From: Streptomyces sp. WAC05374
Lineage (GTDB): Bacteria > Actinomycetota > Actinomycetes > Streptomycetales > Streptomycetaceae
DNA: 64,000 bases
Assembly (NCBI RefSeq): GCF_004353505.1
Contig: NZ_SMNQ01000002.1
Span: 124,001-188,000, forward strand
Reading direction: 5' to 3'
Below the pieces are notes generated by a model that did no database searches, was not told the origin of the DNA, and saw only the letters and a list, made by a program, of their open reading frames with translations. Both the position numbers and the translations under genes were made by a program. Below are positions 56,314 through 64,000 of this stretch, in pieces. Position 1 is the first letter of the stretch, and each line of letters opens with the position of its first letter.

Positions 56314-57771
56314 TCAGCGCACGCCCTCCCACAGGGCGCGCTCCGCCCCTCGCGGGTCGTCCACCACGCCCGGGCGGGCATCGTCGAAGATCATGGTGGC
56401 CCGGCGGTGGAGGTCGTACGCGGCCCAGCCCGGGTCGCCCGTCGTCGCGAACGCCACCCACGCCCCGTGCATCGCGTCCGCCACGGACTGCGCCGGGTCG
56501 TCGCCGATCACCGGGGCGTGTGCCGGGTCGTCGAGCAGGTCGAAGACGTAGGCCAGCTCGCCGCCGTGGCAGGCGCCGAGCCGGCCGTCGAAGGCGGAGG
56601 AGCGCCGGGCGAACTCGTACATGTACGACCCCGGCACCGACTCGGCCAGCCGGATGGCCGGTATCCGGTAGAACCAGTCGGTCACCATGGCGTCGAAGAC
56701 CTCCCCCGGCACGGCGCCGGGCCGCGCGTCCCGGTAGACGGGCAGGGCCTTGTCCGGGTCCAGGCCGTAGGCCTCGGCGGTGGCGCGCAGTTTCGCCTCC
56801 GGCAGGCGGTGCAGCCGCTCGGTGGGGACGAGGAAGAGCCGGTACTCCTCGCGGTTGCTGCCGATCAGGAGGTCGACGCCGCAGTCGGGCCCCGGGAGCG
56901 CAGGGCCCTCGATGACCGGCTCGAAGGGCATGGCGTTGAGTGCCGCCTCGCCCCATACGGCGGGGTCGGGGCGGGAGCCGATCTCCTTGCGCAGTTCGGC
57001 CTGCGCGGTGACGAGCCGGTCGAGCGGTACGGCGGCGAAGGCGTCGGCCGTCGGCGCGATCGCGAGCTTCTCGGCGAGGCGGGCGGTGATCCGGCGGGCC
57101 GACGCGGGGCGGAGGAAGTGGTGCGCCGCCCCGCTCTGGAGGATGGCGCGGTGGAACAGGCCGCGCGCCCGCGCCTGGGACAGCAGGACGCCGATGCTGA
57201 TCGCGCCGGCCGACTCGCCGAAGAGGGTGATCCGGTCGGGGTCGCCACCGAAAGCGGCGATGTTGTCGCGTATCCACTCCAGCGCCGCCATCTGGTCCAG
57301 CAGGCCCCGGTTGTCCGGGACGCCGTCGAGATGCAGGAAACCGTCCGCGCCCAGGCGGTAGTTGAGCGACACGAACACCACGCCGTCCCGGGCGAAGGCG
57401 CTGCCGTCGTACGCGGACGAGGACGCCGCCCCGTTGGTGAAGGCGCCGCCGTGGAGCCACACCATGACGGGCAGCCGGGCGCCGGGCCCGGGCGAGGGCG
57501 TCCACACGTTGAGGTTGAGGTGGTCCTCGCCCGGAATCGTCACCTCCGGGATGAGCGCGTCGAACGGCGGGGCGTAGGGCGCCTTGGGCGGGGTGGGGCC
57601 GTGTGCCGTCGCGTCCCGGGTGCCGCTCCACGCGGCCGGCTCGGCCGGCGGCCGGAAGCGGAGGGCGCCGAACGGCGGTGCGGCGTACGGGATGCCGAGG
57701 AAGGAGGCGGTCCCGTCGGCCGAGACGGTGCCGCGTACCGCGCCCTGCCTGGTCCTGCACACCGGTCGCAT
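56314..57771 (-). CDS. Type-B carboxylesterase
   Basis: The ATG at 57771 has AAAGGA six bases upstream and gives 485 residues; ORF extension to 57798 lacks support. Type-B esterase signatures are present: FLGIPYAAPPFGALRF, EDHLNLNVWTP, LPVMVWLHGGAF (oxyanion hole), and the nucleophile in LFGESAGAISIG. The catalytic Glu and His can be placed in the later conserved blocks. No signal peptide, so cytoplasmic. Substrate is not predictable. Confidence 0.92.
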   Translation of the reverse strand: MRPVCRTRQGAVRGTVSADGTASFLGIPYAAPPFGALRFRPPAEPAAWSGTRDATAHGPTPPKAPYAPPFDALIPEVTIPGEDHLNLNVWTPSPGPGARLPVMVWLHGGAFTNGAASSSAYDGSAFARDGVVFVSLNYRLGADGFLHLDGVPDNRGLLDQMAALEWIRDNIAAFGGDPDRITLFGESAGAISIGVLLSQARARGLFHRAILQSGAAHHFLRPASARRITARLAEKLAIAPTADAFAAVPLDRLVTAQAELRKEIGSRPDPAVWGEAALNAMPFEPVIEGPALPGPDCGVDLLIGSNREEYRLFLVPTERLHRLPEAKLRATAEAYGLDPDKALPVYRDARPGAVPGEVFDAMVTDWFYRIPAIRLAESVPGSYMYEFARRSSAFDGRLGACHGGELAYVFDLLDDPAHAPVIGDDPAQSVADAMHGAWVAFATTGDPGWAAYDLHRRATMIFDDARPGVVDDPRGAERALWEGVR

Positions 57772-57852
57772 CGGGGTCCTTTCGTCGTGGTGACTCACTC
57801 GTACCGTTCCGTCCGGCGCGGCGCAAAGGCCCTCCTCCGCCGTGCTCGCGGC

Positions 57853-58278
57853 TCACCGTGCGGCGCGGAGCAACTCCAGGAGGCGGGCGGTGTGGTGGCG
57901 GCGGTGCCGTGCGACGACGGCCAGCAGCAGGGCGAAGATGACCGGTGTGAACCAGTACTCCGCGCCCAGGAAGACCAGTTGCGCCAGGAGCGCGCCGGCC
58001 ATCAGGCCGATCAGCGCCAGCGCCGACACGCCGGACAGGACGGGGACCACCAGCGCGATGGCCCCGGCCAGTTCCAGCGCGCCCACCAGGTACATGAACC
58101 AGTCGCCGAAGCCGATCGTGTCGAACGCCTCCGCCGCCGACGAGTGACCGACGAGCTTCGGGGCGGCGCTCGGTATCGCGAAGAAGAGCGCGAGGACGAT
58201 CTGGAGCACCCACACCCCGATGTCGGCGCGGCGGCTCAGGACGGGGGTGGTGGTGGCGGGGGCGGCGGGGGCGGTCAT
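57853..58278 (-). CDS. DoxX-family membrane protein
   Basis: The ATG at 58278 has a strong AGGAGGAG site and gives 141 residues with four membrane helices. The pattern IVLALFFAIPSAAPKLVGHSSAAEAF ... GFGDWFMYLVGALELAGAIAL is that of DoxX/DoxX-like proteins. It is followed by the esterase gene after 81 bases. Function is unassigned. Confidence 0.88.
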   Translation of the reverse strand: MTAPAAPATTTPVLSRRADIGVWVLQIVLALFFAIPSAAPKLVGHSSAAEAFDTIGFGDWFMYLVGALELAGAIALVVPVLSGVSALALIGLMAGALLAQLVFLGAEYWFTPVIFALLLAVVARHRRHHTARLLELLRAAR

Positions 58279-58342
58279 GTCGGTCTCCTCCTGGGGGCGT
58301 TGCGCGAGTGTCATGGAGGTGGACCGGGGGGCCGCGCGAAAC

Positions 58343-59050
58343 TCATCGGTCCTTCGGCCGTGCCCGCACCCAGGTGCCGTCGTCCGTCAGATACGTCTCT
58401 ACGGCGAGACCGGCCCGGTCCAGGCTGCCTTCGAACTCCTCCTTCGTCAGCGGCCGCGACCGGAACGTCTGCGTCCAGCGGGCGTCCGGGAAGACGTACT
58501 CGGCCACCACCGCGTTCACGCCGTCCCCGACCGGTTCCGCCGACGCGATCCGCACCGTGCAGCCGGAGGGGTCCACGCGCTCACGCGGCACCCGGGTGTG
58601 CCAGTCCAGGCCCTCGCGCTGGATCAGCACGCACCCGTCGTCCTCGACGTGCCGGCGGCAGGCCGCGAGCAGCCCGTCCCGCACCCGCAGGTCGGCCGTG
58701 TGCACCAGGAACGACGCCAGCAGCACGACGTCGAACCGCTCTTCCAGGTCCAGCGTCTCGATCGGGCTCTGCACGGTCCTGATGCCGGGCACCCGCTCAC
58801 GGACCCGTGCCAGCATCTCGGCCGACTCGTCCACGGCCGTCACCACCAGGCCGTGATCGGCCAGCGGCCGGGTCATCCGGCCCGCCCCGCTGCCGAGTTC
58901 GAGCAGGGTCGCCCGCGCCGGCACGGCGGCGGCGACGATGCCGGGCTCGGCGCCCGCGACGAGCCTGCTGTACAGGTCGACGGCACAACCGTCCGGGGTG
59001 ATCGCCCCCGGGCCCGTGCCACGGTGTCCCTCGCGTGTCCGTCCGCCCAT
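58343..59050 (-). CDS. Class I SAM-dependent methyltransferase
   Basis: From ATG 59050 the protein has 235 residues. The SAM-binding motif I is LLELGSGAGRMTRPLADHG, followed by VVTAVDESAEMLARVRERV and the motif IV region RFDVVLLASFLVH. The substrate cannot be inferred. It is divergent from the small membrane protein gene at 59155. Confidence 0.88.
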   Translation of the reverse strand: MGGRTREGHRGTGPGAITPDGCAVDLYSRLVAGAEPGIVAAAVPARATLLELGSGAGRMTRPLADHGLVVTAVDESAEMLARVRERVPGIRTVQSPIETLDLEERFDVVLLASFLVHTADLRVRDGLLAACRRHVEDDGCVLIQREGLDWHTRVPRERVDPSGCTVRIASAEPVGDGVNAVVAEYVFPDARWTQTFRSRPLTKEEFEGSLDRAGLAVETYLTDDGTWVRARPKDR

Positions 59051-59154
59051 GCGACCTGAACGGCCGGCCGTGCGGGCCCGTTCCCGTCCGGCACGCCGTT
59101 GGCCTGGATCGAACGGTCCCTGGCGGGTACACATCGGGTGGGAGAACGATCGGC

Positions 59155-59415
59155 ATGCGTACGGGCAGTGAACCGAGAACCGCGCGCAGTCCCCTGCGGA
59201 TCCGCTTCTGGCTGGCCGTGTGGGGCCTGATCTGGGCGGGCGCCGGGACCGCGGCCTTCGCCCTGGCGGGCCGCACCGGCTGGGCGGTGGCCTGCGGGCT
59301 GCTGGCCGTGGTCGTCCTCGTCGACCTCGCGGTCATCGTGCGCCACATCCGCCAGGGCCCGCACTACCAGCCGGGCCGCGACATCCCCCCGTACGAACCG
59401 GACGACACGCCCTAG
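59155..59415 (+). CDS. Small two-helix membrane protein (DUF6343-like)
   Basis: An 86-residue protein from ATG 59155, preceded by GGGAG. Two hydrophobic helices (FWLAVWGLIWAGAGTAAFAL and GWAVACGLLAVVVLVDLAVIV) are followed by RHIRQGPHYQPGRDIPPY, the conserved tail of this Streptomyces family. Function unknown. The DUF number is from memory. Confidence 0.78.
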   Translation: MRTGSEPRTARSPLRIRFWLAVWGLIWAGAGTAAFALAGRTGWAVACGLLAVVVLVDLAVIVRHIRQGPHYQPGRDIPPYEPDDTP

Positions 59416-59448
59416 TCCACCGCCGCGGCCCGTGCGCCCCCTCTGTGC

Positions 59449-60171
59449 TCAGTACAGGTGGACGTGGGCGCCCAGGAGCCCCAGGCCCGCCTCGGCGGCC
59501 TCGCGCCAGCAGCGCAGCGGCCCGTCCAGCACCGGCTCGTCGTCCGGCCCGGCGTCCAGCCATATCCGCTCCTCGGCCGCCACCCGCTCCAGGGGGGTGA
59601 GCCCGAGAGCCCGCTCGACGGCGGGCAGGCTGCGCCGCACCTCCTCGGCCGTCAGCGCGAAGTCCCCGCACCAGCCGGGCAGCAGGGCGGCCCGCTCGGG
59701 CCCTATCGCGTGGAACAGCGCGCTCACGGCGTAGTCCTTGCGGTAGAAGCCCAGGTACGGCCGGACCTCCTCGGCCGAGGTCTCCCAGAGGTCGTACAGG
59801 TGGACCTCCGTGTCGTCGGAGCAGCCGGCCGAGCCGTCCTGGGAGGAGCGGGGGTCGTCGGACGAGTGAGGGTCGTCGGACGAGTGAGGGTCGTCGGACG
59901 AGTGGGGGTCGTGGGAGCAGTGGAGGTAGTCCAGCGGGGCCTCGGACGTGAGGCGGAGGAACGAGCCGATCGCCTGCCCCTTCTCCGGCACCCCCCACAG
60001 CTCGTCCCAGTCCCGGTGGTCCGGCAGCGGGTCGGCGCACCAGGCCAGCCAGGCCCGCCGGACCTCCGGGAGCCGGCGGTGGCGCTCTATCAGCGGCAGC
60101 ACCCGCGCCCGCAGACCGGCCATGACATCGTCCGTGTGTGCCGTGATCGCCCAGGCCGAGGTGAATCCCAT
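59449..60171 (-). CDS. Uncharacterised acidic protein with internal HSSDDP repeats
   Basis: A 240-residue protein without signal or membrane span. In the middle, an 18-bp tandem repeat (about 59848-59910) encodes HSSDDP three to four times (SHDPHSSDDPHSSDDPHSSDDP). The flanking parts look folded (EVHLYDLWETSAEEVRPYLGFYRKDYAVSALF, RSLPAVERALGLTPLERVAAEE), similar in layout to small DUF1877-like proteins. I cannot assign a role. Confidence 0.75.
   Translation of the reverse strand: MGFTSAWAITAHTDDVMAGLRARVLPLIERHRRLPEVRRAWLAWCADPLPDHRDWDELWGVPEKGQAIGSFLRLTSEAPLDYLHCSHDPHSSDDPHSSDDPHSSDDPRSSQDGSAGCSDDTEVHLYDLWETSAEEVRPYLGFYRKDYAVSALFHAIGPERAALLPGWCGDFALTAEEVRRSLPAVERALGLTPLERVAAEERIWLDAGPDDEPVLDGPLRCWREAAEAGLGLLGAHVHLY
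59846..59910 (-). repeat. 18-bp tandem repeat inside the 59449-60171 gene
   Basis: About 3.5 copies of GTCGTCGGACGAGTGAGG in frame, giving HSSDDP units. Copies are nearly identical, so the repeat number probably varies between strains. Confidence 0.85.
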
Positions 60172-60282
60172 CGTCGTGCCCTTCCCCCGTGTCAGCTTGC
60201 GTCAACGACGTTACGGGGCCGCACTGACAACCAGCCCGACCTGCGCGAACACCGCCGACAGGGGGCCGGGCGGGGCTACGGG

Positions 60283-60675
60283 CTATTCCTCGGTGGGGAG
60301 GTCGGCCGGGAACTCGACCGGGAAGCGCGCCGCCTCCAGGTACTCCGGCTTGGGGTCCAGAGCGGCGGCGAGGCGGAAGTGCCGCTTGGCCTGCTCCGGG
60401 CGGCCGGAGCGCTGGAACGTGCGGGCGAGCGCGAAGTGCGCGAACGCGTTGTCCGGCTCGCGCTCCAGCACCAGCTCGAACTCCAGCTCCGCCGGACGGA
60501 GCTGCGCGGCCGCGAAGAAGGCACGGGCGCGCAGCAGGCGGGCTGCGGTGTTCTCGGGGTGGGCCGCGATCACGGAATCGAGCAGCTTCACGGCCCCGCG
60601 CGGGTCCCGGGCGGCGAGGAGCTGCTCGGCCGCGCGGTAGTCGATGACGTGGGTCTCCGGGTTGGTCTCGGGCAC
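60283..60675 (-). CDS. Tetratricopeptide-repeat protein
   Basis: The GTG at 60675 has GGAAGGA upstream and gives 130 residues. Two to three TPR units are visible (ARDPRGAVKLLDSVIAAHPENTAARLLRARAFF, LRPAELEFELVLEREPDNAFAHFALARTFQRSGRPEQAKRHFRLA). It is a small protein-interaction scaffold. It is on the same strand as coaE, 201 bases downstream of it. Confidence 0.87.
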   Translation of the reverse strand: MPETNPETHVIDYRAAEQLLAARDPRGAVKLLDSVIAAHPENTAARLLRARAFFAAAQLRPAELEFELVLEREPDNAFAHFALARTFQRSGRPEQAKRHFRLAAALDPKPEYLEAARFPVEFPADLPTEE

Positions 60676-60876
60676 GCTCGCATCCTTCCCTCGCTGCGGC
60701 GGTTCAACATGCGGGGCGCGGACGGTATTCCTCCGGACACCTCCGGCAGCCGTCCCGCCGGGCACCGCCGGGGGCCACCGGCGGTCATCCGTCCGGGCAC
60801 CGCCGGGCACGGCCAAGCGCCGCCGGAAGCCGTTCGCCGCCCGCTCGTCCCGGCGCCTGTCCCCTGCCGGGCCCGC

Positions 60877-61506
60877 TCACACGTCCGCTCCGCCGGGCGG
60901 CGGCGGGGTGGCGGCGGCACGCTCGGTGAGCCGTGCCCACACGGTGCGGACCTGGGGTTCCAGCTTCTCCAGCGGGCCGTCGTTGTCGATGATCAGGTCG
61001 GCCACGGCGCGCCGCTGGTCACGGGTGGCCTGCGCGGCCATCCTCGCCCGCGCCTCGTCCTCCGTCATGCCCCGCAGCCGTACCAGCCGGTCCAGTTGTG
61101 TCCCGGGGGACGCGTCGACGACCACGACGAGGTCGTACAGCGGTGCGAGGCCGTTCTCCGTGAGCAGGGGTACGTCGTGGACGACGACCGCGTCCGGCCC
61201 CGCCGCGGCTTCGAGCTCGGCCGAGCGGGCCCCGACAAGCGGGTGGACGATGCCGTTCAGGGTGGCCAGCCGCTCCGGATCGGCGAAGACGATCGAGCCG
61301 AGCCGGGGCCGGTCGAGCGTTCCCTCGGCCGTCAGGATCTCCGGACCGAACGCCGCCACGACGGCCGCGAGCCCGGGCGTGCCGGGCTCGACGACCTCGC
61401 GGGCGATCTTGTCGGCGTCCACGATCACCGCCCCGTAGGAGGAGAGCAGCCGCGACACCTCGCTCTTTCCGGCGCCGATTCCGCCGGTCAACCCAACCTT
61501 CAGCAT
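60877..61506 (-). CDS. coaE: Dephospho-CoA kinase
   Basis: Phosphorylates dephospho-CoA in the last step of coenzyme A synthesis. The ATG at 61506 gives 209 residues; upstream open frame is shadow. Walker A is [14 protein letters not shown] (residues 5-18), with [19 protein letters not shown] and [21 protein letters not shown] following. Length and motifs are normal. Confidence 0.95.
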   Translation of the reverse strand: MLKVGLTGGIGAGKSEVSRLLSSYGAVIVDADKIAREVVEPGTPGLAAVVAAFGPEILTAEGTLDRPRLGSIVFADPERLATLNGIVHPLVGARSAELEAAAGPDAVVVHDVPLLTENGLAPLYDLVVVVDASPGTQLDRLVRLRGMTEDEARARMAAQATRDQRRAVADLIIDNDGPLEKLEPQVRTVWARLTERAAATPPPPGGADV

Positions 61507-61550
61507 GGGCCGAAGCCTAGGGCCTGTTCTCCGCGCCCCGCGGACGGCCC

Positions 61551-62489
61551 CTAGAGGTCGCCCTCCCGCTCGGCGAGGAAGCGCTCGAACTCGCGGCCGA
61601 TCTCGTCCGCCGACGGCAGGTCCACCGGTTCGGCGACCAGGCTGCCCCGGGTCTCGGCCCCGGCCATCGCGTCGTACTGGTGCTCCAGCCCCTGGACGAG
61701 CGCGGTCAGCTCCTCGTCGCCCTCGCCGATCTGGCGCTCGATCTCGGTCTGGGTCCGCTGCGCCTGCGTCCGCAGGGAGTGCGCGATCCCGGGCAGGACG
61801 AGACCGGTCGCCGCCGTGATCGCCTCCACGGCGGTCAGCGCCGCGTCCGGGTAGGCGGACCGGGCCACGTAGTGCGGGACGTGCGCGGCGACCCCGAGGA
61901 CGTCGTGCCCGGCCTCCATCAGCCGGTACTCGACCAGCGCCTCGGCGCTGCCCGGCACCTGCGCCTCGTCGAACGGGCTGCGGTGCCCCGGCATCAGGTC
62001 GGTGCGGTTGCCGTGCGGCGTGAGGCCGACGGGCCGGGTGTGGGGAACGCCCATGGGGATGCCGTGGAAGTTGACCGACAGCCGCACCCCGAGCCGTTCG
62101 ACGATCTGCCGCACGGCTGCCGCGAACCGCTCCCACTCCACGTCCGGCTCCGGCCCCGACAGCAGCAGGAAGGGCGCGCCGGTGGCGTCCTGGAGGAGGC
62201 GGACCTCGATGGCGGGGGTCTCGTACGCGGTCCAGCGGTCGCGCCGGAAGGTGAGCAGCGGGCGGCGCGCCCGGTAGTCCACGAGCCTGTCGTGGTCGAA
62301 GCGGGCCACCACCTGATGGGGCAGCGATTCCAGCAGGCTGTCGACGATCTGCTCGCCGGTCTCACCCGCGTCGATGTATCCGTCGAAGTGGTAGAGCATG
62401 ACCAGGCCGGCCGACTCCTGTGCCAGCGCCATGTCGACGACGGCCAGGCCCTTCGGCTCCCATGCGTACAAATCCTGCGGATCAGCCAC
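61551..62489 (-). CDS. PAC2-family (proteasome assembly chaperone-like) protein
   Basis: A 312-residue protein of the actinobacterial PAC2 family, starting [20 protein letters not shown]. Family segments are [42 protein letters not shown] and [25 protein letters not shown]. In eukaryotes PAC2 assists proteasome assembly; the bacterial role is not known. It lies 44 bases upstream of coaE on the same strand. Confidence 0.88.
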   Translation of the reverse strand: MADPQDLYAWEPKGLAVVDMALAQESAGLVMLYHFDGYIDAGETGEQIVDSLLESLPHQVVARFDHDRLVDYRARRPLLTFRRDRWTAYETPAIEVRLLQDATGAPFLLLSGPEPDVEWERFAAAVRQIVERLGVRLSVNFHGIPMGVPHTRPVGLTPHGNRTDLMPGHRSPFDEAQVPGSAEALVEYRLMEAGHDVLGVAAHVPHYVARSAYPDAALTAVEAITAATGLVLPGIAHSLRTQAQRTQTEIERQIGEGDEELTALVQGLEHQYDAMAGAETRGSLVAEPVDLPSADEIGREFERFLAEREGDL

Positions 62490-62737
62490 GATTACCGCTC
62501 CTCCTCGTGTTCCTAGGGAAGAACGTCACAGGCCGTACCGGCATTCCCGCCGAGCGCCATGATCCGTCGCGCGCCGGTTCCGACTGGGGGCGCCGCGAGC
62601 GGCCTTGGTCCAGACCTTGACATGCCCACACCCCATCCCTACCGTCACGGAGCAACGCGCCGGTTCAGCATCACGCCCGGCGTACACATACGCGAACATC
62701 TGCCCTCGCGAGCTCCCCCACGGGAAGGCACCCCCAC

Positions 62738-63796
62738 ATGCGCACCCGAACCCCCGCCCCGCGCGACCCCGCATCCCGAAGCCGCACCGCGCCCCGCGCC
62801 CTTCCGGCCCGGCCCGCACCCCTCGCCGGCCTCCTGGCCGCGGCCCTGGCCACCGGGCTCACCCTCCTCGGCCCGGCCACCGCCGGGGCCTCCCCCGTCG
62901 CCGTCGGCGCCACCCCGGCCGCGGTCGTCGACGTCGCGACCGCCGCCCAACTGAAGTCGGCGCTGGCTGACGCCCGCCCCGGCGACACGATCCGCCTCGC
63001 CGACGGCACCTACACCGGCAACTTCAAGGCCACCACCCCCGCGGCCTCCTCCGCCCGGATCACCCTCACGGGCTCCTCCCGGGCCGTCCTCACGGCGGGC
63101 GGCGGCTACGGCCTCCACCTCGACGGCGCGTCCCACTGGACCGTCAAGGGGATCACCGTCACCGGCGGCCAGAAGGGCATCATGATCGACACCGCCACCG
63201 GTGTCGTCATCGACTCCGTCACCGTCCACGGCCTGGACATGGAGGGCGTCCACTTCCGCAAGTCCAGCACCAACGGGGTCATCAAGAACTCCCGCGTCCA
63301 CGACACCGGCAACGACGGCCGCGGCATGGGCGAGGGCATCTACGTGGGCACGGCCAACACCGTGTCGGACCGCAGTGACCACGTACAGATCCTCAACAAC
63401 GTCATCGGCCCGGACGTCGGCGGGGAGAGCGTCGACATCAAGGAGGGCACCACCGGCGCGAGGATCATCGGCAACACCTTCCTGGGCCGCGGCATGACCG
63501 GCGTCCACCACGACGACTCCTGGGTCGACGTGAAGGGCAACGACGTCCTGGTCGAGAACAACACCGGACGGGACACCCTCAACAACGGCTTCGAGGTCCA
63601 CACCCAGCTCAGCGGCTGGGGCTGCGGCACCGTCTTCCGCGCCAACAGGTCGGACCTGACCGGCGCGACGGGTCCGAACCGGTACGCGATCCACGCGCCC
63701 CACCACTCGTCGTCGTGCCGGACGACGGTGTACGCGGACAACACCCGCACCGGCGGCCGCGCCCTGGTCACGCCGGGCGTCCCGGTCACCGGCTGA
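62738..63796 (+). CDS. Secreted right-handed beta-helix protein
   Basis: The 352-residue protein has a long signal peptide with an Arg-rich n-region (hydrophobic core near PLAGLLAAALATGLTLLGPATAGA, residues 28-51). Then comes a right-handed parallel beta-helix of the pectate-lyase-like type (GDTIRLADGTYTGNFKATTP, GLHLDGASHWTVKGITVTGG, NGVIKNSRVHDTGNDGRGMGEG, VDIKEGTTGARIIGN). Two cysteines near the end (GWGCGTVF, SSSCRTTVY) may form a disulfide. GGAAGG precedes the ATG. Likely a secreted polysaccharide-binding or cleaving protein; catalytic residues are not certain. Confidence 0.88.
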   Translation: MRTRTPAPRDPASRSRTAPRALPARPAPLAGLLAAALATGLTLLGPATAGASPVAVGATPAAVVDVATAAQLKSALADARPGDTIRLADGTYTGNFKATTPAASSARITLTGSSRAVLTAGGGYGLHLDGASHWTVKGITVTGGQKGIMIDTATGVVIDSVTVHGLDMEGVHFRKSSTNGVIKNSRVHDTGNDGRGMGEGIYVGTANTVSDRSDHVQILNNVIGPDVGGESVDIKEGTTGARIIGNTFLGRGMTGVHHDDSWVDVKGNDVLVENNTGRDTLNNGFEVHTQLSGWGCGTVFRANRSDLTGATGPNRYAIHAPHHSSSCRTTVYADNTRTGGRALVTPGVPVTG

Positions 63797-63891
63797 CACG
63801 GCCCACAGTCCGCACGGCACGGCCCTCACCGGCTGACACGGCCCGCGCCCGACGGCGCGCGTCCCGGAAACGGCCCCCGACGCACGACCGA

Positions 63892-63917
63892 GGCCCGCCC
63901 CCTTTCGGGGACGGGCC
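63892..63917 (-). terminator. Hairpin downstream of the probable rpsA end
   Basis: GGCCCG (63892-63897) pairs with CGGGCC (63912-63917) and inner CCCC with GGGG, with one bulged A. It lies 41 bases after the stop of the gene that enters from the right edge. Confidence 0.55.
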
Positions 63918-63958
63918 ACAGTCGTCAGCTACTGCTGCTGTTCAGCGGTGAGCCTGGT

Positions 63959-64000
63959 TCAGCTCTGGCCGCCGGCCAGCTTCTCGCGGAGGGCAGCCAG
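63959..64000 (-). CDS. rpsA: C-terminal end of a gene, probably ribosomal protein S1
   Basis: Only the last 13 residues (LAALREKLAGGQS) and the TGA at 63961-63959 are inside the window. The sequence fits the C-terminus of Streptomyces ribosomal protein S1, and rpsA is a usual neighbour of coaE in this group. The stop and frame are certain; the name rests on a short match and context. Confidence 0.6.
   Translation of the reverse strand: MAALREKLAGGQS

Overview
The window is a chromosomal segment of a very GC-rich actinomycete, almost certainly a Streptomyces. The signs are WhiA, a sortase-anchored chaplin, a mycothiol-type maleylpyruvate isomerase, frequent GTG starts, four-base ATGA/GTGA gene overlaps, and the gap-pgk-tpiA-secG and rapZ-yvcK-whiA gene orders. 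Most of it is core genome; I see no insertion sequence, prophage, CRISPR array or rRNA.

Layout. 1-5.4 kb: pentose phosphate operon (tkt end, tal, zwf, opcA, pgl). 5.5-10.8 kb: a secreted poly-gamma-glutamate hydrolase-like protein, two PH-domain membrane proteins, pgi and an RbpA-family protein. 10.9-14.4 kb: secG, tpiA, pgk, gap. 14.6-17.6 kb: a large secreted M14 carboxypeptidase. 17.8-22.8 kb: whiA, yvcK, rapZ and uvrC, read uvrC to whiA with overlapping ends. 22.9-27.0 kb: a secreted papain-like protease coupled to a membrane-anchored partner, an HTH-like protein, a Rieske lipoprotein and a sugar kinase. 27.1-31.7 kb: uvrA, a mycothiol-dependent enzyme and a metallo-hydrolase. 31.7-37.5 kb: an MFS carrier, a small ABM-like protein, terC and two TerD proteins. 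37.7-43.5 kb: uvrB, an MHYT protein, an alkyltransferase, a second MFS carrier and a cupin. 43.6-48.4 kb: pseudouridine catabolism genes, a kinase-like protein and an HxlR regulator divergent from an aminotransferase. 48.4-50.7 kb: an uncharacterised protein with a structured RNA, and two further unknowns. 50.7-56.2 kb: a chaplin, a SWIM protein and a SNF2 helicase. 56.3-64 kb: an esterase, DoxX, a methyltransferase, small unknowns, coaE, a PAC2 protein, a secreted beta-helix protein and the probable end of rpsA.

The most unusual element is at 48.44-48.60 kb on the minus strand. A T-arm and the 3' half of an acceptor stem come first, then a six-base loop, then the 5' half of the acceptor stem, a canonical D-arm and half of an anticodon-like stem. 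All tRNA elbow bases are present, but the order is circularly permuted and the acceptor end is closed by a loop. Flanking sequence forms a further bulged stem and an intrinsic terminator follows. This is the architecture of bacterial Y RNAs of the YrlA type, but the neighbour is an uncharacterised protein of about 245 residues; no Ro60/TROVE or RtcB gene is in the window.

Two regulatory systems are also readable. A yybP-ykoY (manganese) riboswitch precedes terC, with an 8-base anti-Shine-Dalgarno pairing as a translational switch. Two 13-bp dyads 21 bp apart lie between the HxlR regulator and the aminotransferase.
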